Below, one piece after another: positions 36,147-48,564 of a DNA stretch of 64,000 bases. This stretch comes from Labyrinthula sp. Ha (lineage: Eukaryota > Sar > Bigyra > Labyrinthulida > Labyrinthulaceae): assembly GCA_015227615.1 (NCBI GenBank), contig JAALGZ010000069.1, positions 1 through 64,000 of the forward strand, given 5' to 3'. Both the position numbers and the translations under genes were made by a program. The notes under the pieces are model-generated. The model made no database searches. It saw only the letters and a program-made list of their open reading frames with translations, and was not told where the DNA came from. Position 1 is the stretch's first letter; each line of letters starts with the position of its first letter.

Positions 36147-39129
36147 AAGGAACTAAATCTGCGTGTATTCCTTCCACAAAATGTGCATGTTATATTACTA
36201 TCAAGTTTGACATCGCAAATTTCAAGTAAATTTCTGCTATAAACTGTACAGACCCCGGTGATTGTGTTATTGCAATTATTGACAAGACCTAAACCTAGAC
36301 TCGATCACCGAGATCAGGAAAAATGGGAACGATGTTACACAGTTACGTTGCTGAAATAATAGTTTCAATTGTTGAAGAGAAAGTCCCAGTAAATATTCTC
36401 AAGGCAGGCATTTGCAAAGATATTAATTTTTTTCTTGATGAATAGAGTCCGAGAGATGGCTAAAAAATTAAAAGATAGAAATATTCGTGAATAAATAGGC
36501 CATGAAACAAGGTATTTATGATGTACAGAAAATTTATGTTCTACCGCGATGATGCAATACAAGAAAACATAGCTCTGAATGATTTATACTCTTAGAAATA
36601 CATATATAGATCTAAGAAGAAACTATGGGGATTACACCCAGATAAATATTAAAAACGTAACCTATAAATATATCTTTTTTTTAATATTTTCAGCTGGAGT
36701 GGATTGTGTTTTACATCAGTCAATTTTGGACGCACCATGTTGAAAAATGTAATTTCCATAAACTTTCCTTTCTTAAGCCTAAAAAAGAGGTCTATTAGCC
36801 ACAATAGTTGTTATAAAAGATAGAAGCAGAATGCTAGATAAGGTGACGAAGACTGGTAGATGTTACCTACACCCACTGCTTAAAATAGCTCATAACCCCA
36901 TTCTCAATTCTACGTGAAGTACTTAGGTATGACCAGTTCCTTGAATTAAGAAGCAGTTCGTACCTGGCTGCCATGACAACGTTTTCTGTTGATGAGAAGT
37001 TTGCTTAATATATCTCAATTATATTAAACAACTTTCAGCAAAATCCTCAGGAAATATCCAAAAAATATATAAATAAACATAATGAATTCTAGATATTAAA
37101 ACAGACGAGGATGGTATTTTTGCTTCCTGGTTCTTAGAGATTTTGATCATCTTACTCAGATTTCACGGAAATATATAATCTGAATGCATCAACATTATCT
37201 GTACAATAAGTTGCCTAGTCGTGCACAGCGAAAACCAGTTATCAAGTATCCTCAGCTATCTTTTAAAACTAATGATACGTTGGAAGGGATATTGATGAGT
37301 TAAACAAGTTTTTTTTACTTCTTTCCACAGAGTACAAGTTGCCGCTTAACTCTCTGGTGGCAACTGGAGAGGATGATACCATACAGAGTTATATGATTCA
37401 AAAAGAAACCAAGAACCAACCTGTCAAAGGAACCAGGAAGGCTAGAAAAGTCTCTTCAAAATGAATTTGTGAGACATGAATATGCCTCGGCTTAACCTTT
37501 TCTCATTGTGCTAGCATCTGTTGTAGAAATTTTAATGATTTCATTTGGTTTAACCATCTGGCGATTCGATGAACGTGTCAAAATCACCAACTAAATACAA
37601 TTAAAATTAAAAATCTAGGGCATAACGAAATCAATGAGTTATTGGGTATATTCAAGTTAATATTATCACCAATGGACAGAGTTTGTTCACCAGCAAAACC
37701 AAATACCATTGATATTCAAAACATATGCCAGTGTGCAGACTGCTAAATGAGAAAGTCAAAAAGACGGATGATATCTGCAAAGGGGATCTGCTCGATCAGT
37801 AAAATAGTTACAGTCATTAAAGAGACAATAGTTCTTAGAAGGGGCTTGGTATAAAAAAAAATATTTTGAAATTGTAATAATCAAAGAAGCCGAAAATTGG
37901 AGAGAAAAGGTTCACTGGCATCACAAAAGTTGGTAATGGGTTTCGACAATCTGTCTCTAATCACTAAGTTCTAATGGTAAATAAATATCTCTATCCCAAA
38001 ATGCCCTGAAAGGTCTTATCTCTTTTCTATGACATTTTTGGATATATGGGTAGTCTATTTTATTTCTCCTTCAATGAAAACTTAATATAAAAAAATAAAA
38101 GTCCCTTTCCAACATCAATTATGAACTTTAGCTTAAGATTCTCTTTCCCTTTTGAACTAATAATATAAGCCACTAAACTAGTATTTAATCATGTCTTCAT
38201 ATTTTCTTCGAAATAAATATAACTTGTTGAACACGTGATACATTAACCGATCTACAAGCAATTTGTTCGGCATTACTTTGCTGCAGATGCTTAGAGAAGT
38301 ACCCCCCTCTCTATCTCTCATTTCTTTCTACCCAAGAAAGTAAATCATATGTACAAAAATTTTTCCTTGTGCTTGCACGAATTGCAGTTTTCATCTTGCC
38401 TCCATATTCTATTTGTTGTAAACACGATCTTTTCAAAAGAACAGGAAAAAGCTTGAGGCCTCCGTGATTAAATTAAGGAAATTCTATATAAAGAAGAAAA
38501 TGAAAGTGCATTCACTACCTAAAAAACTGACATCCATGTACCAGAAAAAAACTATCTTACCGTAACTGCATCTGGACGGTCCTAAGAAGGTTTAATAGTA
38601 AAAAAAAAAATAGATGCCTTCGAATGCGCCAAAAATTCTCAATATAATGCTTAGAGCCCAAAAAATCCGCATACACAAAAATGGCGCCAATGACAGGAGA
38701 AAATGAGTCTTGCATTCTTGCTGCTCCAATTCAGATGAAACCTTTTCTTATGAAACCATATTATCGTAGTGTGACGTCCAAAAAATGAGATCATGCACAA
38801 ACAGGTGACTAGAACCTGAAGTTTATCACAGCATGCACCCTTGAGCTTTCTATTGAGTAAGTTGTTAGAGATTAGCAAAATTTGCCTCTTGAGTTAGCGA
38901 CATTGGTTGAATGATGTGTAAGACCTTGTTTTCACTTAAGCATAAACTTCATTGTTTTGGTTTGTATCATATAAAGAATATTTTCATAACATAACTCTCC
39001 AAGTTGAATGAAGCTCTTCTCTAAACTATCGTTTCTTTTCCTGTCAGCATCTCTTAAACCTGTACTGGTCTTTGATTTTGTAATTTGAGTAATTTTAATT
39101 CTTACTTTATTTGAAAAGATTAAGTTAGA
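36147..39129. other. 3-kb gene-free AT-rich stretch
   Basis: Frames at 36365-36562 and 38651-38878 (minus strand) are short and motif-free. No repeats or RNA genes recognised. Confidence 0.45.
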
Positions 39130-39567
39130 ATGGAGGAGTGCTTGATTCCAGAGTCCAAAAGTTATACTTATAAGTACCGCGGAGGGCCTGTTGAGCTGGC
39201 TTCTATCCTACCCTGTTCTGCCGGTTTGTTAGTGCGAAAAACTGAATCTCTCTCTAAAGGTTTAAGAGGTAGAACGTTACTGCTAGTATTTGACGAAAGG
39301 ATTTGGATCCCCTACTTTGGTGGAAGTCTACAAGAACAATGGTTTTTATGATTTTAACAATACAGTGCTTTGAATTGTAGCAAGTTAACTTTGGAAGGTC
39401 GACAATACAGTGGATTTAACATAGAAATAGGCTCTATTAATAAGAATTGTCTATTTACCATTGGCAATTGCTCGTCCAGTTTCACTGATATAGATGATCT
39501 TGCTTTTCGAAGGGTTCCCATTTTGGAAAATATTATTTTTATTATATCCTATTGCGCGATTGACTAG
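39130..39567 (+). CDS. Possible two-exon gene of unknown function
   Basis: Two open frames in the same phase (39130-39351 and 39370-39567) are separated only by two stop codons. Both stops lie inside a 24-nt candidate intron, 39342-39365 (GTTTTT...ACAG, with a TTAAC branch-like sequence). Removing it gives one 137-residue frame starting at ATG 39130, with LRGRTLLLVFDERIWIPYFG before the junction and LEGRQYSGFNIEIGS after it. GC content is higher than in the flanks. I recognise no family; it could also be a two-stop relic. Confidence 0.4.
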
Positions 39568-39789
39568 CATATGAGATCCAAAGAAAAACTGAGGTTTTAA
39601 CTAACACAAAAGACCTTGAACTAACACTCTAGAAGGAGAATACTAAGTCCAGCGAGATTTATCTCTATACAAAGGCAGTTCTTACTTCTTAAGTAGTTGG
39701 TTCCTTAAGAGGACACAAAAAAAAATACAATGAAGACAACTAACTATTTCATTCATTAAAATCAATATTTTATACTTCAGAAAACAAAT

Positions 39790-41092
39790 TTAAGTCATTG
39801 CAGCGGCAGAGACAAATTGAACACACAGGTTCATTACTCTGGCAATATTATTTCCTTCTTCTAAAGCAGTTGTCACATACGGTCTAATCTTTCCCTTGCT
39901 AGCTGGAGGTATCTTATCCATAAAAACTTGATGAAACCAAAGCCTCGCCTTTTCACAATTCAAATCATTAGGATCTTCATCCTCAATTCTTGGAGGCGGA
40001 ATCTCTCCTTTATATCTCGGAATGGGAACCTTTTTATCTCTATATTTGTGTAGAAACAAATCAAATTTATTTAGGAATAAAATAATATACGAATCTTGAA
40101 ATTGTGGCAGGTGGACAGTTTTCTTCCACACTCGAAGAGTTTCTCTTAATCTATTCTCTGTTAAATCTTCATACAATCTCTCATTATAATCCGACATACT
40201 GGCGACGAAAATTAAACAATCCATTTCAGAAAACAAAAAGAAAAACTTTTTTCTTTCTGTTCGTTGTCCTCCAATATCAATTAACTCATAATAAGTATTC
40301 TGCTGCTGAAACAGAAAATCACTATGTCCAGTTGAACGGATCCTTGAATGAAGTAAGTCACTATTTTGCGGCATCCAATTTGGACCTCCCCACATTGGAT
40401 ATTCACTTAGCTTTTTAGCAAAATGCTCCCAAGTTTCAAACAATGAAAACTCTGTTCTATACATAAAAATCACCAAATTAATTCACCTTAATTCCAAAAG
40501 CCGCCTAAATGTCTTGCTATTATTGTAAATGTTAAGTATGGCTGGAACAAGTTGATCATTTGGTTCTTCCAAAGTAGCATTAACAACTGATTGAACAGTT
40601 TCCACATAATATTTTTCCACTTCAAGAATTATATTCGCATCTTGAATAAATTCCTCTACAAATAAATCACATTTAAGAGAACATACTTTCAAACTCCCTT
40701 CCATAAAACTTTCTTAAAGCTTTTACTACCAAAGCAGCTCCTTCAATGACGTTGAAACAGATCCTTCCACGGTACATTCGGAGTTCTCGGTTGATGACAT
40801 CACTGAACAAGTTAGAAAGTAAGCGTCAATTTACGTATTTCCGTGAATAAGCATCATTCGACGTAAGATAGTTGTTTTTCCACATTCTCCAGCTATAAGA
40901 ATTAAAATATAAAGAAGCTTTTACGCCCATAAAGAAGCATTTTCACTGTTCTACCAAGAATAAAACTCTCCTGCTCCTTTTCCCAGTCTTTTTTTGCATC
41001 TGCTTCGTTTCCCGTTTGGTTTCGTGGCTGAACTGGGAATCAGGGGATATGATAATGAAAATACCGGAGAGCTTTGATTTGATTAGACCCAT
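39790..41092 (-). CDS. Heterotrimeric G-protein alpha subunit
   Basis: GTP-binding switch downstream of membrane receptors. Six exons; introns 41033-41064, 40893-40924, 40803-40834 (32 nt each), 40656-40686 (31 nt) and 40457-40486 (30 nt), all GT-AG. Splicing yields 381 residues. The N-terminus MGLIKS fits N-myristoylation (Gly2, Ser6). Motifs: MLLYGPGECGKTTIL (P-loop; the usual is GAGESGKST), helical domain with INRELRMYRG, SRIRSTGHSDF (switch I with the catalytic Arg), LIDIGGQRTERKKF (switch II with Gln), ILFLNKFDLF (NKxD) and YVTTALEEGN (the TCAT position, as TTAL). The C-terminus VQFVSAAAMT lacks the Cys/aromatic tail of animal Gi or Gq, so receptor coupling is probably different. The downstream half alone (39790-40476) is open; the upstream exons had to be assembled by hand from frame continuity. 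Confidence 0.95.
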
Positions 41093-42508
41093 TTGATTAC
41101 TTTGTTGACCTTAATGACGGAACTTTTTTTTTCCTTTTTCTGAAATTTTTATTGCAGTTTTGATTGCGATTGTTACTTTCGATAAGATTTCCGTTTTCGA
41201 AAAGTTTCGTTTTCTATTTTGGGAAGTTGGAGAACAAAGTTTCAATGTGACATTACTCTATACATACCCGTACATGAAGATTTCTGGGCCTGTGGGCACC
41301 TAATGCAAATTAGCCAACAATGAAAAAAGCAATAAATCTCTTATATCAAAATTTTGGTGGTCTTATCCCTATTAAACTCAATCAACCTTTTTTCCCTGGA
41401 AAATGAGCTAGATCTACTTTTACTACTAGTACTAAACTCAAACTATCATTAACAACCAAGGAAAGCAGTGAGCCCACGAAATAGACGCTGGTCCTTGTCA
41501 AGACTGTGGGGAAATTTGAAGGATGTATCTGATTCTCTAAGTAATGAACTTATTTCGAAGCTACTGTACACATAAACAAGTAGCACCAGAATCCAGGACC
41601 TGGCCTTTGACATGGGTAAAAAGAAAAAAAAGGTGATTTTGAATATCTACATACCCTAGCTAGGATTAAGAAGTATAATAAGTAAATAGTGACTATTTAA
41701 GATTAAAAAATGCTACAAGAAACATAATAAGAGGTATTATGAAGCTATACACGATGATAGCCATGCCCACGTATCAAGATAAGCCACCATCAGGAACATA
41801 CTCGGCAATTCTCCAAAATCCAACGCTAACTACCTACTGATCCAGTTCTGCGCATAAGCGTAGAGCCTCAGGATAGCAACTATAACCTAGAAAACTGAAA
41901 TATAAGGCAATAGAAAAATGTCACCTTTCTTTTAAAAAATAATAGACACAACCTTACTGAATTAGACCTACTCCTAACGAACAAGCTAAACAAGATAAGT
42001 CTACTCTGAGAACTTATCATAGTCTCAAAACGTTTCTGGGAAAGATAAACTTTTATCGCTCTAACATCTACCGTAAAAATAAAGGTTGACTGGGGAAGAA
42101 GAAGGTTTAGGCAAAAAAGTGCGGAGAAAAAGCAATATCAAATACCTAAAACCTCAAGAAAATTTAGAAAAACTCAAAAAAAAAAACTAGCAGCAAATTT
42201 AACATCAATTATAAAATTTTGAATAAGTATCAAGAACTCTTCAGAAGGTAAAACTCAGAAAGAAACAAAAAGTTGGGCACGAGAACAGGAGAGCCTTGGA
42301 ATACAACAGGACCGGAAAACAAAAGGTAACTAACAATTGAAACAAAATAAGATTAGGGTAAAGACAGAAAGTCCTCTGAGATATATTGGAAACTGCGTCT
42401 GAATTTTTCTTCTGATCCCTATCCTCCCTATATATATCCTGATGTCTACCCCACGACACAATATACATCTCATAACCTTAGAACATATATGAACAGCTTC
42501 TTCACACG
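41093..42508. other. Gene-free stretch upstream of the G alpha gene
   Basis: Presumed G alpha promoter next to 41093, then AT-rich DNA. Nothing else recognised. Confidence 0.45.
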
Positions 42509-42703
42509 ATGCAAACCAGAATCCTGAACACTGGAAACCGCCTGAGGAAGGCTGCGCTGAACTTGAAACCCACTGAAAAGTCCATTTTCGAGCTACAACC
42601 AAACCCTTTAAACCTCAGCTCCCCCGAAGCGACCCATCTCTTGCTAATATGGCTCCTGCTCCTGCTCCGATCCATCTACACTAAGATACCAATCTATATA
42701 TAA
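42509..42703 (+). CDS. Candidate small gene, unknown
   Basis: A 64-codon frame from ATG 42509 in a pocket of DNA clearly richer in GC than the kilobases around it. The first 20 residues are basic and free of acidic residues (MQTRILNTGNRLRKAALNLK), like a mitochondrial presequence. The end is a Leu-rich hydrophobic run followed by a Lys/Ile tail. The opposite strand is also open (42330-42602), so the reading is uncertain. Confidence 0.25.
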   Translation: MQTRILNTGNRLRKAALNLKPTEKSIFELQPNPLNLSSPEATHLLLIWLLLLLRSIYTKIPIYI

Positions 42704-45700
42704 AAAGAACCACCCCCTAGGCAATGAAGCTGAAGCCTGATGTGTTATTAAATTCATCCCTGATAACCATGACATAGATTAAAGCGATGAAACTTTATTA
42801 TTACTTTAAACAGCTGTCATGAGGTCTTCTCAATCTTTCAGCTCATTTGCCATTTCTCTGCTTGTCTGAATGTCACAAGACAGAGCAAGGTTTTGAGTAG
42901 TTATAATAGGATACACAGACCAAGCAGGAGTTTCCCAGAGAAGCAAAACCAGCCCTGGATTCATATCCAAAGCTATTACAAAATATGAAAGATTAGTTTC
43001 TGAGCAACTTTTTTGAATCTGATGGTGATAGAACTTGGGCTCAGTCGACACAGGCCCAATTAACCCTTGTTTATCTCTAACTCCTATCAACATGGTTTTT
43101 ATCATGATCCGTTATGCTCGTATGAAATTCATCGGTTTTACCACCTCCTCATGCCACGAGATTTCTCAAAGTATACTATTTCTATAAAGCTAAGAAATTA
43201 TCAAACGAAACCTCGGATCTCCTACATTCCCATTACAACAGTCCATTATTTTTCTGCCTACGCCGTATTTGTCTCTGCCCAGAATAGGATAACAACTCTT
43301 GAAAACAAGAAGAAAAAAAAACAAAAGGTTGCAATGACACACTAAAAATAAAAATACATGATAAAGATATCTCATTAGAAAATAAAATAAAAAAAAATGT
43401 TGTATGTTTAGATCGGGAAATAGACAAAAGTCATTCTCAACCGCATCAATAAGAATGTATTGTAAGGATTTAAAAAGTTCCAACACCTTTATTGCACAAA
43501 AATGTCGTCAAAATATCTAATTTAGATTGGGCTTTATTTTGTTAGCTTAATTATGAAACTATTGGCATGTTTCTTGCTTATTTTAGGGGGTGTAATATTG
43601 GAGAAATTTTATAAGAAAAGGGCATATGTTTTGGAGTTCTTTCTATGTACTTGTATCACTCAATGGTTATAATAGAAATCAAAAAGCATTTAAGAAATTA
43701 GAAAACATCACTGGACTGGACTATGTATGCTAAAAGAGTAGTGATAATGTTAAGTTGGATCTATGTACTGGTTTGCAGGAGAAGGTTGTAATCTTCATTG
43801 GTCACTATGTTCTCATTTAAGTTACTAAAATCCAATATTGAAGGAGTAAGATCCTAGAATCTAGCAAATAAATAAATTATATAGTAATACCTATACTAAG
43901 CATTAAGGTTAAATTCACTGGCATGGCGCTCTATGTAGAGTGCCCCTTTCACGATAACTTTTTATAAGGCACAGAATAGAGCCAAAAGAAGATATGCTCA
44001 AAGGCTGCGGCTGTTATTTTTTATAATGTAACGAAATTTTTATAGATTATCCAAACAAAAACTATAGAAAATTTGGTAAGAAAAATTCTTTGAAAAAGGT
44101 TGCAAATGTTATTTGTTTCACTGGATGTTTTTATGCAGATCATAGCTTCTTTTGGAGCAGTATTCAGTAGTATACATCAAATATGTCACAACCTATCACG
44201 TTAGATAGACAGTTTGCTAGGCACTCATCACGACTACCTATCATTGTGCTAAATAATTTCATTAAGAGGAAAATTTAAGGCTAAAATACCTCGCAAGATG
44301 AGTTCATTACCGTACGAAAGAGCGAGCAAGAACAAAGTGACTATCATTAGCAACAAGGGCGATGTTGCTTTCAGAAGCGGTAATTCCACTTAACCAACAC
44401 TGTTGTATTTCAAAAACTCACAAATCTCGTACCTTCATTTCCTAATACATTGGTTCTGATGAGTATCTAAATACATTAACTAAGTAACAATAATACAATG
44501 GTAACCATTACAAAGCTCTAATCATTTAATAAGAATCAAACCCATGAATTATTATTTAGAAACAATAATTAGCAATGAAAATAAGTTTGTTATTGATGAT
44601 TTTTAAAAGAACGCATACCTATATATAGATTAAATTTGGCCTAACATTTCTAATATTGAGCTGGAGCTTGACAAGAAAAAATGAAATATAAATATAAATT
44701 TGAGCCAAGAAAATTTTGTTTTAATTACAGTTTTGTAGAGTTTTTGTTCTCTCTAAGCTCTTCCCTTAAGTACCTTGAAACCAAAGTCAATGTTAATTCT
44801 CAAGGTTCTAATTTGCACGTGAATTATGGGAACATCAACATAAATGCTATTAATAGGGCACTAAGTAGTGTCATACCTATTCAGCTTTTCCAGTTTGCTC
44901 CAGTGCTTCGAATGCTTGGCTACCATGTACCCTTATGGAAATATATATTAAATTTGCCACTAATTAGTTAATCATACTTTGTAACCCTTAGAAGCTCTGC
45001 AGCACAGTGGTAATTGGAAACTGTTCGCATACAATATATGTGATTCTCTTGGGATATTTCAAGTAAATGACCTGGTGATACATATGCCAATAATATCATT
45101 TCCCTATGCCTGGTGTTTTCCTGGATATATAAGCCATTTATAGCGCTTAAACTGCCAGCACAACAAGAATATGAATAGCAATTTGCTTGCAAGAATTCAT
45201 AGGTTCTGATTTTCCAGATGAACATTTAAGAATTCTTTTTAAATGAAAAGACTATGATTCAATTAAGATTTCATAGGCATAAATACCTAAGAGTTATGTG
45301 TTAATAGTTGACGGTAGAAATTAGCCCTCCTAAATACATTCTGCCCACTAAGTGCTGTGCACTTAAAATAAAATTGCATCGGGGGGTATGGTTTTTCTTA
45401 CTTTAGCCCAGAATAATGTTTCATTAATACGACTAATCGCTATATCAATTAAATATTTCTTATGATTTTGTTATCTTTTGACCATGGCCCTAAAATAATA
45501 AATTTTAGAAAAAGCGAAATCTCACTTTGCTTCTCTATGTGAACACTTTAATTACATTTACTCTAAATTTATTTCAATCGTACACAATACTCGACCCAAA
45601 GTTAAATACTTAAAGGCTCCGCTTTCATATTTAGCTAACCGTAAGAAACATACGATAAATTTTACAATTTTTCAGAACTCCTAAAGGTTGTGTCAGTATG

Positions 45701-46975
45701 TACTTGTAACCACTACCTTTTAATTTTGCATTTCATGGTTAAAGCATAAATTCACCTCCAAGAAGTATTATCTCCCAGACCATTAGAGTCTAGCATAAAG
45801 AGGGGAACTGAATTTTATGAAAATTGTAAGAACACAGAATTTAACCAAATTTAATAGTTAGGGTTTGTCCTACAATACTTTCTGTAAAGCGCTAAGATCT
45901 TTAAAAACTTTGTTCGGCACTGTTTATAGCCAAAACATGGAATCACCATGCGACTTCACAAACCATTACCTACTTGCAAGAGCCTTTGCAGTTCCTACTT
46001 GCTCAATTTTTGTACTCATTTAAAAGTAATTTGTTCTTCCCACAGTTAGCTCTAGGCCTTCATTTACCTATGGTGAGCTAAGTTTCAGTGTATATCAATG
46101 GAATCCAAGTGAATACTTTTTCAAGACATGCACAACAGAGAATTTTGAAATAATGCACATTCTACGAGTCCATACCATTCATCAGAACACTAAATATTAT
46201 AACAATAGTAAAATTAAATAAAATCTTAGTTTTATACCTCCTAATTTCTAGCGAAACAACTAGCTCCTAAATTCTAGAGTGACATATGAACTGAGAAGCT
46301 GTAGTAGGGTTTGAAATTCTTAGTTTTATTCAAGAAATACTAGATTCCTAATTCATAAAAACTTGATATCAGAAAAAAAATAAATTTAAATTACAGTATT
46401 CCGGATCCAATACTAGAACTCGCGTAATCTAGCATCGTGGTGCTCTATGTATTGAAGTTAACACAATCATAGTACCTAACTTACTTAGGCTCACCTCTTC
46501 TATCAAACATCACGCTCTTAGGTTCTTTTCCTTATATACAGAATTGAACATTTGAAATGAACTTAGAGGTGAAAATAGGCTAATTTTAGGTTCTAAATGT
46601 CTTGTGAGTATCTGATTTATACTTATTCTAGGTATATTCGAAGGAAATAACTTCTAGTAAAGTAGCACTAACTGCTAACAACCACGAGTGAGTATTTTGG
46701 ATTGTTCTATTTTGCTAATAAAATAAAAGTAGTTTATGATAGTATTCAACCCAAGTTCACTTATTCAAAAAACACAATACTAATTTAGTTTCTTTGCTAT
46801 TCCAATAGGTGAACCAGAATATGCTGAAATAACCAGAAATCGAAATATCTAAATAGAATTGCCCAAAATATTTTTTTCGGAGATGAACAAAATATGAACT
46901 GACACTATTAGGTAATGCCGTGGCACCAAATTTAATACTAGTACAAACTAACCAAAGGAACAAAAACAGAAAAGA
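42704..46975. other. 4.3-kb gene-free AT-rich stretch
   Basis: Frames at 43067-43345, 44681-44971 (96 codons, Asn/Leu-rich, from an ATG) and 44968-45225 carry no known motif. I see no repeat or RNA gene. Confidence 0.45.
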
Positions 46976-47191
46976 ATGAGGACAGCTGAAGAAGTAGGAA
47001 GCAAAAACACAAAAGCCTCCCCCGCAAAGTGGTTCGTATCCACAGGCATATTCCTAGTCTATGCAGCTTGTATGTTCACTATAATCACGCAACCTACATG
47101 GAAACCCGCTGACATCATCGGAGCTTCAATAGTGACTACAATGGCGCAGATTGGCTTCTTCTTAGTAACTTGGGTCTATGGCTTGAACTAG
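46976..47191 (+). CDS. Small two-helix membrane protein (possibly OST5/TMEM258-like)
   Basis: 71 residues from ATG 46976: a short hydrophilic N-terminus, helix 1 (WFVSTGIFLVYAACMFTII), a TWKP loop, and helix 2 (IGASIVTTMAQIGFFLVTWV) ending YGLN. Size, two-helix topology and an SIV..MAQIGF..VTWVYG end loosely resemble the small oligosaccharyltransferase subunit OST5/TMEM258, but identity is low, so the name is a guess. The stop lies 74 bp from the convergent ankyrin gene. Placement in a tight gene cluster supports it being real. Confidence 0.6.
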   Translation: MRTAEEVGSKNTKASPAKWFVSTGIFLVYAACMFTIITQPTWKPADIIGASIVTTMAQIGFFLVTWVYGLN

Positions 47192-47265
47192 ATCCTCATA
47201 ATAGAACATATAGAACAAAATGAAGCATAAACCTTTAACTCTAGAACCTTACATCCAGTCTAATC

Positions 47266-48186
47266 CTATTTCGTTTGCATCTGCACGACTTGTGCTGTCT
47301 GCCCATTAATACCGAACGGCGAGTACCGCTTGGGCGGTTTTCTCAGTACTCGCGGTTTTCTTGTCATCCCGATCTTTTCACTTTTCACACTCTGGGTAGT
47401 TTTCTCCGACTTTTCTGATCCGGCGTCAGATGCTGCACCAAGATCAACAGGCTGAAATGTTGTTTTGTTACCGTATTTCTTTGATAGCTCCAAATTTCCA
47501 ACTGTTGTGACGAATCCATCTTCCTTAATCTCTTTCACCTTCCTTCGCCGAGGAGCTCTCTTGTAATTATACTTGATCCCCGTTGGCGGAGGAGCTAAGT
47601 TTTTAAGCCTCTCTTCATCTAATTTAGGATCTCTTGAGGCCCCAAGAAACGCTTGCGGTTGTTGTTGATCACTTGGACTGCTTTCTTGTTCCTCCTTCAT
47701 CAATATTTGCAGTAGTTTCTGTTGAAGAGAGAAACCTTTACATACTTGATAGGCAGTATGACCTGTGTAGCTTTTGTCTGATATCTTAAATCCATTTTCT
47801 AGAAGAAAGTGAACTAAATCTGCGTTTCCAGAACGGGCGGCTAGGTGTAAGAGTGACTCTCCATTTCCATTTTTTATTGAGGTATAACTCGGTACGTTCG
47901 AGTTGAAAAACAGCCGAACCAATTCCAATTTTCCGTTTAGTGCAAGTTCTTGAATAAGAACATTTCCTTTCAAACTCTTCTGAAGTAACAAATTTTGGTT
48001 CTGGCTTAAAGCGGACGTCGAAAGATCAGGAAACTGCTGTAACTCTGCAATGTATGGCTGCAATTTTGACACTGACATATCTAACTGTGCATTTACAAGA
48101 AAATCTATAAATTCATCAACCGGGGAAGTCTCAGGAGCAACCATAGACCACACTTCATTCGCTTTCTTCTCGAAGTACCCAAACAT
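47266..48186 (-). CDS. Ankyrin-repeat protein
   Basis: 306 residues from ATG 48186; the frame is open somewhat further upstream without ATG. The N-terminal 60 residues begin FGYFEKKANEVWSM. Ankyrin repeats cover about residues 75-160: VLIQELALNGKLELVRLFF, then NGESLLHLAARSGNADLVHF with the canonical LLHLAA, then LLENGFKISDKSYTGHTAY. The C-terminal half is basic and Ser/Pro-rich (YNYKRAPRRRKVKEIKEDG, MTRKPRVLRKPPKRYSPFG) and likely disordered. Probably an adaptor for protein-protein contact; partner unknown. It diverges from the HMG gene across 378 bp. Confidence 0.85.
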   Translation of the reverse strand: MFGYFEKKANEVWSMVAPETSPVDEFIDFLVNAQLDMSVSKLQPYIAELQQFPDLSTSALSQNQNLLLQKSLKGNVLIQELALNGKLELVRLFFNSNVPSYTSIKNGNGESLLHLAARSGNADLVHFLLENGFKISDKSYTGHTAYQVCKGFSLQQKLLQILMKEEQESSPSDQQQPQAFLGASRDPKLDEERLKNLAPPPTGIKYNYKRAPRRRKVKEIKEDGFVTTVGNLELSKKYGNKTTFQPVDLGAASDAGSEKSEKTTQSVKSEKIGMTRKPRVLRKPPKRYSPFGINGQTAQVVQMQTK

Positions 48187-48224
48187 CTTCTTTTGTTTCA
48201 GATTGCGGAACACCCTTGTATTAG

Positions 48225-48236
48225 GGCCATATGGCC
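48225..48236. promoter_or_regulatory. Palindrome GGCCATATGGCC upstream of the ankyrin gene
   Basis: A perfect 12-bp palindrome 39 bp upstream of the ankyrin ATG, in the shared region with the divergent HMG gene. It resembles the GGCCACGTGGCC palindrome at a similar distance before the second DUF4833 gene. A role as a binding site for a dimeric factor is inference. Confidence 0.25.
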
Positions 48237-48564
48237 AACAATGAATTCTGGCTACATGGCCTAAAATAGTAATTGCCCAAAATCTCTGTTACTGGTTTTT
48301 CATACCAATCAATCAGTATAAAAACTCTTAGTGAAAGTACCTAAAAGTTTTACCTAAGAGATTCCCCTACGATCTACGCGCCCTATTCTTTACTACTACT
48401 TTCAACGGAAAGGCACCCCAAAGATACTAACACTAGCCGTTAAACCCACACCTCAAACAACTAAGAAGAGGTTAAACGGACGAGTAAAAGTCAACTAAAC
48501 GCCCTGTTTGTTAACAAAAAAAGCCGTTAAGGAAGAAAAAGATAAAGTTTCGTCCGTGAGAAAT

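Noticed and set aside
44681-44971. 96-codon frame from a good ATG
   Set aside because: No motif, AT-driven composition and no neighbouring exon that extends it.
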